46,938 nt of DNA from positions 1-46,938 of the forward strand of contig CAJLVJ010000011.1 in NCBI GenBank assembly GCA_905210085.1, written 5' to 3'. The notes under the pieces were generated by a model, which saw nothing but the letters and a program-made list of their open reading frames with translations, did not search any database and was not told where the DNA came from. Shown here piece by piece: positions 25,747 to 35,532 of this stretch; positions within the stretch are counted from its first letter, which is position 1; the number at the start of each line of letters is the position of its first letter. Source of the DNA: an uncultured Collinsella sp. Its GTDB lineage: Bacteria > Actinomycetota > Coriobacteriia > Coriobacteriales > Coriobacteriaceae. The position numbers were made by a program, and so were the translations under genes.

Positions 25747-26622
25747 CTACTTCCAAACTGCGAGCGCGGCGGTGCCCAGTACGATGAGGGCGAGACCGAT
25801 GACGCTGCGTCGTGAGAGTTTTTCGTTGAATGTCAGGCGCGTAAATAGTACTGATACGACAATCGATAGTTTGTCGATCTGCACCACGACGCTCACCTGG
25901 CCTGTGGCGATGGCGTAGTAATAGAGCAGCCACGATGCTCCGGTCGCGATGCCCGATGTTGCGAGAAATGTGAGTTCGCGCCGGTCAGCGTGCGCGACCT
26001 GATCCAGTTTTCCCTTGGCTGCCACGATCGCCCATGCCATAACCAGTACCACGCAGGTGCGGATTGCCGTGGCCAGGTTTGACTCGACGCCTTCGATGCC
26101 GATCTTGGCAAGGACGGAGGTGAGTGCCGCGAACACGGCGGCGCCGAGGGCGTAAGCGAGCCAGGTCCGGTCTTGCTGCTGCTCGGGTCCGGCAGACTGC
26201 TTCTTCTCGATCATTAAAAACGTGCCGAGGGTGATGACGGCGGTTCCCACGAGCTTAACCGCAAGGTTGCTCGTCTCGCCAAAAAGCACGATGGCAATCA
26301 GCGCAGCGAGTACGGTGCTCATCTTGTCGACCGGTACGACCTTATTGACGTCTCCGATGCCCAACGCCTTAAAGTAACAGATCCACGAAGCGCCGGTAGC
26401 GAGTCCCGAGAGGACGAGAAAGAGCCAAGATCTGGGTTCGATGCTGCCGATGGTTCCAATGGATCCAGAAATGCCCGCCATTGCCCAGGCGAAAACGAGC
26501 ACCACGCAGGTGCGAATGGCCGTCGCGACATCGGAGTCGGTCTGCTTGATGCCGCATTTGGCTAGGACAGATGTGATGCCGGCAAAGAATGCTGACGCAA
26601 ATGCTGCTGCGACCTACGACAC
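25747..26622 (-). pseudogene. EamA/DMT-family transporter with amber stop at codon 3
   Basis: The 291-codon frame encodes a ten-helix drug/metabolite transporter with two EamA halves (FASAFFAGITSVLAKCGIK in the first, AALTSVLAKIGIEG in the second). The frame would begin at GTG 26622 with GGGGAGG ten bases upstream, but its third codon is TAG (26616-26614) where relatives carry tryptophan. The next start in frame is GTG 26505, which would drop the first helix. The rest shows no defect. It may be a recent nonsense mutation, a sequencing error, or a start I have misread. Confidence 0.7.
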
Positions 26623-26762
26623 GGGTGAAATGCCTCCCCAAAGAACGACCGCGCCAGATTTACGGCGCTCGTCCGATGATACCGTCCCGCCATGAAGCTT
26701 TGATATCGCTGTGGTGAGACAGGGGCCATAGTTCGAGAGGGCATTTGGTTAAGGCTCGAATC

Positions 26763-26942
26763 GAAGGTGAATGGTTTTCCGCGAAGTGAACGAGTAAATC
26801 TGGACCCCTGGAACATGCACACTTTTTTCGAACAAAACTGCAGGATTCTTAGACAAAAACCGCAGGAATTGAGTCCTTAAAAATGTCGATGCTACAGGGC
26901 ACTGTTTTTACTCGTTCACTTCTCGGAAAAGTATTCACCTTC
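26763..26942. repeat. Inverted-repeat element with internal direct repeats
   Basis: Arms 26763-26798 and 26907-26942 are inverse with few mismatches (shared GAAGTGAACGAGTAAA), and weaker pairing extends inward. Between them are two tandem units beginning ACAAAACTGCAGGA and ACAAAAACCGCAGGA, about 21-22 bases apart. Each arm reads outward as an FTRSL-GK-FTF-like peptide, which follows from the DNA symmetry. The rest of 26697-27072 holds nothing recognisable except a weak hairpin with a T-run beyond the permease gene. Confidence 0.6.
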
Positions 26943-27072
26943 AATATGCTGACGGTGTCTTTTTGGTTGCCAAGAACTAGACGGCCTGCTGTGAGGGGCG
27001 GTGGTGACGCTATGCCGCCTTGTTTCATTGAAAAAATTAGCGGGGTACCACCTAAGCTTTTTTAGCTGTCGA

Positions 27073-27771
27073 TTACAGATCGCGTACTCGATAAACCTTG
27101 GTGCTGACAGCGCAGCTGATTGCACATAGTGCGAGCGCCAGTACTGCAATTCCTGCACACAGACAGCCCAGAACGGCAGGATCGGGATTCGCTCCGGCAA
27201 TCGACATGAGCCAGTTGCTGATGGGGTTGGAGGAGCTCAACGTGGCCATGGTGCCGCAGCCAAACAGGGCAAACAGGCCAAGGGATAGGCGCAGCGCCTC
27301 CATGTGCCCAAATCGGAAGAACAGCGGCTGTGCCAAAAACACCATCATGAGGGAGATGAGCATCGATGCTGCCGAGGCTATAGCGATCTCAAAGACCGTC
27401 TGTCCCGTCGAGGGGATGCCCACGCTGTTGAATAGCGGGATGGAGACGATGCTCAGAAGCGCGGCGGCGCACGCCATGACAGCCGAGAAGACAATGATGC
27501 TCAGGTAGCGTGCGCAAATAATGTCTTTGCGCGTGAGAGGCAGCGTTGCCCGATAACGCTCCCATCCGTTTTGATTGTCGAAGCCGGCCAGCGAGCTCAT
27601 GACCATGATGGGCGACATGGCGCTGACCGCGCAGGCGCCGGCGCTCATGCCGGAATCGCCATCCGACGCGTTGGCAAGGGTTAGCACGACGAAGATGAAC
27701 AGGCTGACGCCCGCGATGCTCGGGATAAGCGTGCGAAAGATGGCGAGCTCGGACATAAAGGCGCGTTTCAT
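27073..27771 (-). CDS. ABC-2-type transporter permease
   Basis: The 232-residue protein has about six hydrophobic segments, with the first at roughly 14-35 and the last at 205-225, in the pattern of the ABC-2 membrane family (ABC2_membrane_5). NQNGWERYRATLPLTRKDII between the second and third helices is typical of this subgroup. It overlaps the ATPase gene by four bases (ATGA). ATG 27771 follows AAGGGG. Together with the adjacent ATPase it would form an exporter, possibly for a peptide or antibiotic, under control of the GntR-type repressor. Confidence 0.88.
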   Translation of the reverse strand: MKRAFMSELAIFRTLIPSIAGVSLFIFVVLTLANASDGDSGMSAGACAVSAMSPIMVMSSLAGFDNQNGWERYRATLPLTRKDIICARYLSIIVFSAVMACAAALLSIVSIPLFNSVGIPSTGQTVFEIAIASAASMLISLMMVFLAQPLFFRFGHMEALRLSLGLFALFGCGTMATLSSSNPISNWLMSIAGANPDPAVLGCLCAGIAVLALALCAISCAVSTKVYRVRDL

Positions 27772-28649
27772 TTCGAAGCCCCTTTCAGCATGAGGCGCAG
27801 GTAGTCATCAATGGTTGCCCGATCGCAGGGAATCTCTGGGAAGGCCTCGAGCGTTTCGCGACGGTTGGGCACGAGCACGTCCACGCTATAGGCGTGGTGG
27901 ACGGCACGGGCGCCTTCGACGCAAGCCATAAGCTCGGCGGCCTGTGCTTGGGTACAGTGGGCGATGCCGGCGCGGTCGGTAATGTCCTCGCGCGGCAGGT
28001 CAAAAATAATCGAGCCATTATCGATGCAGACGACGCGGTCGGCGGCGCGATCGAGGTCGGACGTAATGTGGCTCGAGAGCAGCACGCTGCGCTGACCGTC
28101 AGAAACAAAGGCGAGTAGCTCATCGAGCAGCTCCTCACGTGCCATGGGATCAAGCCCTGCGGTGGCTTCGTCCAAAACGAGCAGCTTGGCATTGTGGCTG
28201 AGCGCGCAGGCGAGCTGCAGCTTCATACCCATGCCGCGGGAGAGGTCCTTGACCTTTGTCTTGGGATCGAGGCCAAATCGGTTGATGAATCCGGCGAACG
28301 TTTCGCGGTCCCACGTGGGGTACGCCGGGCCTACGAGCGCCTCGATCTGGCCGACCTTGAGCGTGGAGGGGAAGGGGCATGTGTCCAGCACGAGGCCGAT
28401 GCGAGAGCGCAGGTGGCGTTGCGACTCATCGGGTGCGTCGGCGCCACAGCGCTGCCCAAACAGGTGCACCTCGCCGGCATCGAGCTTTATAAGCCCGAGA
28501 GCAGCTCGAATCGTCGTTGTTTTGCCAGCACCGTTGGCACCAACAAAGCCGACGATCTGGCCAGGCTCTACGGCAAGCGTGACGTCGCGCAGCGAAAAGC
28601 GGTCGCTTACAGTGCGTGAGATGCCTTTGAGTTCTAGCAAGTTTTGCAT
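27768..28649 (-). CDS. ABC transporter ATP-binding protein
   Basis: The 293-residue ATPase has Walker A GANGAGKTT (37-45), signature LSRGMGMKLQL in place of the usual LSGGQ, Walker B LLVLDEATAGLD and H-loop SSH. The C-terminal 60 residues are extra and regulatory-like. The fold and context match YtrB/BcrA-type ATPases of antibiotic-export operons. ATG 28649 has AAAGG eight bases upstream. It is the middle gene of a gntR-ATPase-permease operon, overlapping the permease by four bases. Confidence 0.93.
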   Translation of the reverse strand: MQNLLELKGISRTVSDRFSLRDVTLAVEPGQIVGFVGANGAGKTTTIRAALGLIKLDAGEVHLFGQRCGADAPDESQRHLRSRIGLVLDTCPFPSTLKVGQIEALVGPAYPTWDRETFAGFINRFGLDPKTKVKDLSRGMGMKLQLACALSHNAKLLVLDEATAGLDPMAREELLDELLAFVSDGQRSVLLSSHITSDLDRAADRVVCIDNGSIIFDLPREDITDRAGIAHCTQAQAAELMACVEGARAVHHAYSVDVLVPNRRETLEAFPEIPCDRATIDDYLRLMLKGASK

Positions 28650-28672
28650 GGTATAGCCTTTCTTGCAGATGG

Positions 28673-29053
28673 CTACTGCATGGTTTCGGGGGCTACAAGG
28701 TCGAGCATCTCGTGCAGCTTGTCGCGCGTGACGCCCAGGGTTTCGGCTTGGCTTGCCGCTTTTGCAAGCAGCTCTTCGATATGGCAGAGCTGGTTTTCGC
28801 GCAAGAGTTCTTGGTTGCCCTCGGCGACAAAGCAGCCTTTGCCCTGCACGGTGCAGATAAACCCGAGTTGCTCCAGGTCGGCGTAGGCGCGCTTGGTGGT
28901 GATGACGCTCACGCCAAGATCGCTCGCGAGTGCACGGATGCTGGGGAGTTTTGCTCCCGCGGCGAGCGTGCCCGAAAGGATCTGAGCTTTGACTTGCGAG
29001 GCTATTTGCTCGTAGATGGGTTTGTCGCTCGAATTGGATAGGATGATGTCCAC
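28673..29053 (-). CDS. GntR-family regulator, YtrA type
   Basis: The 126-residue protein has an N-terminal winged helix (PIYEQIASQVKAQILSGTLAAG, then LPSIRALASDLGVSVITTKRAY) and a short helical dimerisation tail, the layout of YtrA-type repressors of ABC exporter operons. It starts at GTG 29053 with AAGGAG six bases upstream. It heads the operon with the ATPase and permease, and an inverted repeat GTGTATATA/TATATACAC in its promoter is the likely operator. Confidence 0.92.
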   Translation of the reverse strand: MDIILSNSSDKPIYEQIASQVKAQILSGTLAAGAKLPSIRALASDLGVSVITTKRAYADLEQLGFICTVQGKGCFVAEGNQELLRENQLCHIEELLAKAASQAETLGVTRDKLHEMLDLVAPETMQ

Positions 29054-29080
29054 AGCGGCTCCTTAGCTGATGGGCTACAC

Positions 29081-29114
29081 GTGTATATAACCGGTAAGCA
29101 CAGTATATATACAC
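29081..29114. promoter_or_regulatory. Operator of the GntR/ABC operon
   Basis: GTGTATATA (29081-29089) and TATATACAC (29106-29114) are perfect inverses across 16 bases. They lie just upstream of the gntR start, as in other YtrA systems. Confidence 0.5.
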
Positions 29115-29164
29115 TATGCACAGTTATGCAAGAGGCAAATAGGGATTGTCCGCTCGTTCATTCA

Positions 29165-29380
29165 TCTCAATCTGTAACATCTGGAACCGATTTGGACGGC
29201 TACCTGTTACAGATTGAGATTTTGCTGGCGGGCCCCACTTGGTTGTCTCAATCTGTAACAACTGGAGAAGATTTTGGCTGCTAGACGTTACAGATCGAGA
29301 TCTTTCTGGGACGCCCACCTGTTTGTCTAAATCTGTAACAGGAAGAGGTTCAAAAACCGTCTAGATGTTACAGATCGAGA
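29165..29380. repeat. Tandem array of three palindromic ~80-base units
   Basis: Six 14-base sites alternate in orientation: TCTCAATCTGTAAC-type at 29165, 29246 and 29326, and GTTACAGATYGAGA-type at 29206, 29287 and 29367. Start-to-start distances are 41, 40, 41, 39 and 41 bases. The intervening sequence is also related between units, so these are diverged tandem copies of one REP-like unit. Confidence 0.85.
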
Positions 29381-29525
29381 CAAACTGCTGCGGAGTGTCG
29401 CCATCGACTGCTACCCTAGGCCCTAACTGATGAATTTGTCCTGATAGGCGCCCTAGAGCGAGATTTCGCGGCTACAATAGTGCGGTTACAACGACGTAAT
29501 GCACTCAATGCAAGAAAGGATCCGC

Positions 29526-31139
<1,614 letters not shown>

Positions 31140-31142
31140 CGC

Positions 31143-31178
31143 ATCGGCGTGGTGGCCCTGCGGGGCTGCCGCGCCGAT
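31143..31178 (+). terminator. Hairpin after prfC
   Basis: ATCGGCG (31143-31149) and CGCCGAT (31172-31178) enclose further G+C pairing. The following T-tract is weak. Confidence 0.5.
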
Positions 31179-31181
31179 TGC

Positions 31182-31210
31182 TTGCCTGATGCCGTGTGAG
31201 CGGCTATCAT
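31182..31210 (+). promoter_or_regulatory. Promoter of the YhhQ-like operon
   Basis: TTGCCT (31182-31187), a 17-base spacer and TATCAT (31205-31210). The predicted start near 31217 leaves an untranslated leader of about 80 bases that contains the candidate riboswitch. Confidence 0.5.
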
Positions 31211-31239
31211 ACCCACCGTCGTCTCAAGACCGGGGCGTC

Positions 31240-31289
31240 CGAGCAGTTCGGGTCCGATATCCTGCTCGTTAAACCTAAAACCAAAGGAG
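31240..31289 (+). promoter_or_regulatory. Candidate preQ1-I-like riboswitch
   Basis: CGAGCAG (31240-31246) and CTGCTCG (31262-31268) form a 7-base-pair stem with a 15-base loop beginning TTCGGGT and ending ATATC. An A-rich tail TTAAACCTAAAACCAAAGGA runs into the ribosome site. Loop GGGT could pair with ACC in the tail, forming the H-type pseudoknot of preQ1-I aptamers. The downstream gene is a queuosine-precursor-transporter-like protein, which fits. The loop is longer than in classical members, so this is tentative. Confidence 0.35.
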
Positions 31290-31295
31290 TACATA

Positions 31296-32018
31296 ATGAT
31301 CAAGAAGGTCATGGAGGACTATAAAGTCCTGTTGCGGAGCATTCCCGCGGCAACGGTTTCGCTGTTTTTCGTGAGCGTCATCATGATGAACCTGCTGGCC
31401 AACAAAGAGCTTATCAGCCTGCCGTATCTGGCACTTGACTGCGGCTTTGTGGTGAGCTGGGTTTCTTTTTTGTGCCAGGACATGATCTGCAAGCGCTTTG
31501 GCGCCAAGGCATCCATCAAAATCTCTATCCTCGCGCTGCTGGTCAACCTGGCCGTGAGCCTGTGCTTTTGGGCATGCTCGCTCACGCCCGGCATGTGGGG
31601 CGCCTACTACGACACGGGCATGATCGAGGTCAACACCGCCCTTAACGCCACCATCGGCGGCACCTGGTACGTGGTGTTGGGCTCTTCGCTGGCAATGCTC
31701 GTTTCTGCCGTGGTTAACTCCACGCTCAACCAGTCGCTCGGCCGTATGCTCAAAAAGAATAACTTTGCGAGCTTCGCCTTCCGCTCCTATGTGTCTACGG
31801 GCGTTGGCCAGTTTATCGACAACCTGGTCTTTGCCATTGTGGTGAGCCACACGTTCTTTGGTTGGACCTGGGTGCAGGTCCTTATGTGCTCGCTGACGGG
31901 TGCCGTCGCCGAGCTGCTGTGCGAAGTCTTCCTGAGCCCCGTGGGCTACAAGGTCGTGCGCGGCTGGGAGCGCGAGAATGTGGGCTCCGAGTACCTCGAG
32001 CGCCACGCAACCGCCTAA
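31296..32018 (+). CDS. YhhQ/VUT-family transporter, likely queuosine precursor uptake
   Basis: The 240-residue membrane protein has about six helices and matches the COG1738 family, in which E. coli YhhQ imports preQ0/preQ1. Typical segments are LPYLALDCGFVVSWVSFLCQDMICKRFGAK, in the first half, and STGVGQFIDNLVFAIV, with a conserved Gln/Asp pair, in the second. AAAGGAG lies seven bases before ATG 31296. It is preceded by a structured leader and followed nine bases later by an SDR gene. The substrate is inferred from the family. Confidence 0.85.
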   Translation: MIKKVMEDYKVLLRSIPAATVSLFFVSVIMMNLLANKELISLPYLALDCGFVVSWVSFLCQDMICKRFGAKASIKISILALLVNLAVSLCFWACSLTPGMWGAYYDTGMIEVNTALNATIGGTWYVVLGSSLAMLVSAVVNSTLNQSLGRMLKKNNFASFAFRSYVSTGVGQFIDNLVFAIVVSHTFFGWTWVQVLMCSLTGAVAELLCEVFLSPVGYKVVRGWERENVGSEYLERHATA

Positions 32019-32027
32019 GGAGCAAGT

Positions 32028-32708
32028 ATGCGAGTTTTGATCACGGGTGCTTCGGGCGGTATCGGAGCCGCATGCGTGCAGCGCTTTTTGGACGAGGGCC
32101 ACGAGGTCGTGGGCTTTGATCTGCTGCCGGCGGCAATCGAACACGAGCGCTACCGCCATCTGATCGTTGATGTCCGCGAACCGGGCTCGTTTCCAGGCGA
32201 CCTTGAACCCCAAGTGATCGTGAACGTTGCCGGTACGCAGGATTCGGCCGACGATATCGCCGCCAACCTGTGTGGCACCATCAACGTGACCGAGCGCTAC
32301 GCTTTTGTGGGGGAGGGGCTTGTCGCCAAGCCGGCGCCGGCTATCAAATCCGTGGTCAATGTGGGGTCGGCGAGTGGGCATACGGGATCGGAGTTTCCCG
32401 CCTATGCCGCCAGCAAGGGCGGCGTTATCGCCTACACCAAGAACCTTGCAAACCGCCTGGCACCGCAGGCCATCGCCAACAGTGTGGACCCGGGCGGCGT
32501 TATCACGCCGCTCAACCGTTGCGTGATGGAAGACGAGCGCCTGTGGAATCAGATTATGGAGCTCACGCCGCTTAAGCGCTGGGCCACCGCCCAAGAGATT
32601 GCCGAGTGGATCTACTTTGTGGGCGTGACCAACCGGTTTATGACCGGGCAGAGCCTGCTGATCGATGGCGGCGAGGCCGGCCGTACCCAGTTTATCTGGC
32701 CCGAGTAG
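32028..32708 (+). CDS. Short-chain dehydrogenase/reductase
   Basis: The 226-residue protein has the classical SDR cofactor motif TGASGGIG (6-13), NVAG (66-69), catalytic Ser114 and Tyr126-x3-Lys130 (YAASK), and the C-terminal GQSLLIDGG. It would oxidise or reduce a small alcohol or ketone with NAD(P)(H). The start has AAGGAG upstream, and the gene lies nine bases after the YhhQ-like gene, so both come from one mRNA. The substrate is unknown; the pairing hints at pteridine or deazaguanine chemistry but does not prove it. Confidence 0.9.
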   Translation: MRVLITGASGGIGAACVQRFLDEGHEVVGFDLLPAAIEHERYRHLIVDVREPGSFPGDLEPQVIVNVAGTQDSADDIAANLCGTINVTERYAFVGEGLVAKPAPAIKSVVNVGSASGHTGSEFPAYAASKGGVIAYTKNLANRLAPQAIANSVDPGGVITPLNRCVMEDERLWNQIMELTPLKRWATAQEIAEWIYFVGVTNRFMTGQSLLIDGGEAGRTQFIWPE

Positions 32709-32714
32709 CAAAAT

Positions 32715-32750
32715 GCGCCCGATGGCAAGATTGCCGTCGGGCGCGTTTTT
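32715..32750 (+). terminator. Rho-independent terminator of the SDR operon
   Basis: GCGCCCGATGGCAA (32715-32728), loop GA and TTGCCGTCGGGCGC (32731-32744) are followed by GTTTTT. It may also serve the converging ung gene. Confidence 0.9.
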
Positions 32751-32763
32751 GATGTATCGATTT

Positions 32764-33489
32764 TTAGTCGAGGCAAGTCCAGTTGACGGGGGTCGAGCCG
32801 TGCTGTTCGAGTAACCGATTGGCAGCGGAGAAGGGGCGTGATCCCATAAAGGCGGGGAGTACTGCCGTGGCACGGTTGGCCGAAAGCGGCGAGGGGTGCG
32901 TGGAGGCCAGGCAGAACTTGCCGGTTGCCTTGCCCGCACCAGTTGCGACGAGCTTGCCTTCGACCATCTGCTGGGCAAAGCGGCCCCATGCCAAAAAGAC
33001 TACCGGTTGGGGCAGCTGGCAGCAGCGTTCAATAACGTAGTCGGTGAGCGTGCTCCAGCCCAGTTTGGCGTGCGAGTTCGCGGCGTGCTCGCGCACGGTG
33101 AGCGTGGTGTTGAGGAGCAGGACGCCCTGTTGTGCCCATGGGGTTAGGTCTCCCGTGGCGGGAATGGGGCAACCCAGATCGGCTTTGAGCTCCTTATAGA
33201 TGTTGCGCAGGCTCGGCGGCAACTTGGTTTGCGTCGCGGGGACCGAGAACGACAGCCCCATGGCCTGGTTGGGTCCGTGATAGGGGTCTTGACCCAAGAT
33301 GACAACCTTGACCTGGTCGGCCGGCGTGTAGGCGAGGGCATTGAGGATGTCGTCTTGTGCCGGGTAGATAGTCTGCTCGGCACGCAAAAGGGCGATGCGC
33401 TCGAGCAGCTGGTTCGTAGTGTCACGTATCAGCTGTGGCGCATCGCCCAACCAAGTTGCTATGTTGCGGTCGCGAGTTGCGGTGTCCAT
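32764..33489 (-). CDS. ung: Uracil-DNA glycosylase
   Basis: The 241-residue family 1 enzyme removes uracil from DNA to start base-excision repair. The water-activating loop GQDPYHGP (66-73, Asp68), the uracil-stacking region and LLNTTLTVREH are present, as is the DNA-intercalating loop HPSPLSA near residue 200. ATG 33489 has AAAGGAG five bases upstream, and a minus-strand TACAAT lies at 33530-33525. It is a single gene between two unrelated operons, without a visible SOS box. Confidence 0.96.
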   Translation of the reverse strand: MDTATRDRNIATWLGDAPQLIRDTTNQLLERIALLRAEQTIYPAQDDILNALAYTPADQVKVVILGQDPYHGPNQAMGLSFSVPATQTKLPPSLRNIYKELKADLGCPIPATGDLTPWAQQGVLLLNTTLTVREHAANSHAKLGWSTLTDYVIERCCQLPQPVVFLAWGRFAQQMVEGKLVATGAGKATGKFCLASTHPSPLSANRATAVLPAFMGSRPFSAANRLLEQHGSTPVNWTCLD

Positions 33490-33527
33490 GGGGCTCCTTT
33501 ATGGCAGATACTCTGTTGGCATCTATT

Positions 33528-33552
33528 GTAAAGGCGCACCGGTTGCCTTTAC
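33528..33552. repeat. Perfect inverted repeat between EamA and ung genes
   Basis: GTAAAGGC (33528-33535) and GCCTTTAC (33545-33552) are exact inverses. The repeat overlaps the -10-like motif of ung and may instead end the EamA transcript. There is no T-tract. Confidence 0.4.
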
Positions 33553-33577
33553 GCCACGGCTGTATGAAGAGTGGGGT

Positions 33578-34480
33578 CTACGAGACGTGCTCGGGCGCTC
33601 CTGCCATGCGAGCTTGTCCATGTGCGCGGAGGCGCGGAAGCTCGACGGTTGCCACCATGACGCCGGTTAGGATGAGGGCGGCGCCAAAGAAGGCGATGGG
33701 GCTCAGGACCTCGCCAACCAGGAAGAACGAAAAGACAGCGGAGCAGACCGGCTCAAGCGAGAAGGCGAAGCCGGTGGTCTCGGCGGGCACGTGGGGCTGC
33801 ACGAGCGTCTGGGTGATAAAGCCATAGGCAGAGCAGATGAGTGCGAGGGCAACGACAACGACGATCTCGCTGGGCGTACTGGGAAGTGTGAAACCGCCAA
33901 AGACGCATGCGGCGATGCCCGAGAACAAGCCGCCGAAGCCCAGCTGCCAAACGCCCAGAGCAAGCGGGTCGACATCTTCGACAAAGCGCTTCGCCACAAT
34001 GATGTGGCCGGCATAGACAAAAGCGGAGAGCAGCATGATGATCGCGCCGGGATTCAGGCTGGTAAAGTCGGCGCCCGAGAGCAACAACATACCGCAGGTG
34101 ACGATGGCGGTGCCGACGAGCACTTTGCGCTCGGGGGCGCGACGCAGCAGGGCGGCGTTGGCAAACGGCACGATCACGACCGTCAGGCTCTGCAAAAAGC
34201 CGGCGGTGGAGGCGGAGGTGAGGCTGGAGCCCAGGCACATGCAGGTGAGCTCGGTTGCCATAATGGCGCCGATGATGGCGGCACGGACCATAAGGTCGCG
34301 GTTGATGCGCAACGCGTGCTTGTGGAAGAGCAGCAGGCAGACCACAAAGGCGATGATGCAGCGTAGCGCGACGATGCTCGTGGCGTTCATGCTGTCCATA
34401 CCGATCTTCATGAGGGGATACGAAAAGCCCCATGCGACGGGAACGGAAAATGAGAGCGCGATTGCTTTTTTGCGATCCAT
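33578..34480 (-). CDS. EamA/DMT-family transporter
   Basis: The 300-residue protein has ten hydrophobic segments in two EamA halves; VAWGFSYPLMKIGMDSM opens the first and ALGVWQLGFGGLFSGIAAC lies in the second. Family members export amino acids or metabolites. ATG 34480 has AAAGGAG six bases upstream. It diverges from a LysR-type gene across 158 bases, the usual arrangement for a regulator and its target, so the LysR protein probably controls it. The substrate cannot be told from sequence. Confidence 0.92.
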   Translation of the reverse strand: MDRKKAIALSFSVPVAWGFSYPLMKIGMDSMNATSIVALRCIIAFVVCLLLFHKHALRINRDLMVRAAIIGAIMATELTCMCLGSSLTSASTAGFLQSLTVVIVPFANAALLRRAPERKVLVGTAIVTCGMLLLSGADFTSLNPGAIIMLLSAFVYAGHIIVAKRFVEDVDPLALGVWQLGFGGLFSGIAACVFGGFTLPSTPSEIVVVVALALICSAYGFITQTLVQPHVPAETTGFAFSLEPVCSAVFSFFLVGEVLSPIAFFGAALILTGVMVATVELPRLRAHGQARMAGAPEHVS

Positions 34481-34638
34481 GGGACTCCTTTTGTTACAGA
34501 ACGGTTTCGCAAAAAGGATTCTGCTCCCAGATGTGGATGTAGTAAAGCGAATGTATCTTCAGTATGATTAAGAAATGCTAATGTTGGTGGGAAAAGCCCT
34601 GACAAAACGTTTTACAGCTACACCGATGTGGAGGCACG

Positions 34639-35505
34639 ATGGCATCGCGGTATCAGATTGTTTGTATGGTGGTCGATCGCGGCAGTCTGAAACGTGCGGC
34701 GGACGAGCTGGGCTATACGCAAAGCGCGGTGAGCCAGGCCGTCAAGGCGCTCGAGCGCGAGCTGGGCACCACGCTTATCGAGCGTGGTAAGCAGGGCGTT
34801 TCGCTTACGCGCGACGGTAAACAATATCTGCCGTACCTGCGCCAGATTGTGACCGCCGAGGTCGAGCTCGAGGGCAAGCGCCAAGAGCTGCTGGGGCTTT
34901 CGTCGACCGATATTCGCATCGCGACGTTTACTAACGTGAGTCGTACCGTGCTGCCGCGTGTGATCCGCGACTTTGGTGCGCTGCACCCGGGCGTACGCTT
35001 CACCCTCAAACAGGGCGATTACACGCGCAACGCTCAATGGGTGCACGATGGCGTGGTTGATTTTTGCTTTACGGCGCGCGGATTTACCGCTGGGCTCGAG
35101 AAGCGCGTGGTCTATCACGACGAGTTGGTGGCATTGTTGCCGGCTGCGCATCCGCTGGCGGCAAAGGAAAAGGTGACGCTCGCCGACCTGGCGTCCGAGC
35201 CGTTTGTACTGTTGGATGAGGGCGAACAGAGTCTGGTGCTCGATGCATTCGCGGCGCATGGGCTGTCGCCGCACGTGACGAGCGAGGTGACCGACGACTA
35301 CACCATCATGGCGATGGTGGAGGAGGGCCTGGGCGTGAGCATGCTCTACCGTCGTACTGTGGAGGGCATGCGGGCCGATATTCGCGTGCGGCCCATCGTG
35401 CATGCCCCCTCGCGCGACGTGGTGGCCGCCTGGCGCAGCTGGGACACCATGCCCATCGCCACGAGGCGCTTTATCGATTATATGAGCTCGCATATTGTCA
35501 ATTAA
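34639..35505 (+). CDS. LysR-type transcriptional regulator (next to EamA)
   Basis: The 288-residue protein has an N-terminal winged helix-turn-helix (GSLKRAADELGYTQSAVSQA) and a two-lobed effector domain with the usual start STDIRIATF and the GLGVSMLYRR stretch. ATG 34639 has GGAGG five bases upstream. It diverges from the EamA exporter gene, which it may regulate in response to the exported compound. The protein ends close to the converging MATE gene. Confidence 0.92.
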   Translation: MASRYQIVCMVVDRGSLKRAADELGYTQSAVSQAVKALERELGTTLIERGKQGVSLTRDGKQYLPYLRQIVTAEVELEGKRQELLGLSSTDIRIATFTNVSRTVLPRVIRDFGALHPGVRFTLKQGDYTRNAQWVHDGVVDFCFTARGFTAGLEKRVVYHDELVALLPAAHPLAAKEKVTLADLASEPFVLLDEGEQSLVLDAFAAHGLSPHVTSEVTDDYTIMAMVEEGLGVSMLYRRTVEGMRADIRVRPIVHAPSRDVVAAWRSWDTMPIATRRFIDYMSSHIVN

Positions 35506-35532
35506 TGACTGGCGTGGCGTTGAGTGCGGCGT

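Noticed and set aside
26763..27065. Small genes encoding FTRSL-GK-FTF peptides
   Set aside because: They arise from the arms of an inverted repeat; differences between the arms are mostly non-synonymous, so there is no sign of selection on protein.
29165..29380. CRISPR array
   Set aside because: Repeats are 14-base sites in alternating orientation, the sequences between them are related to each other, and there are no cas genes.
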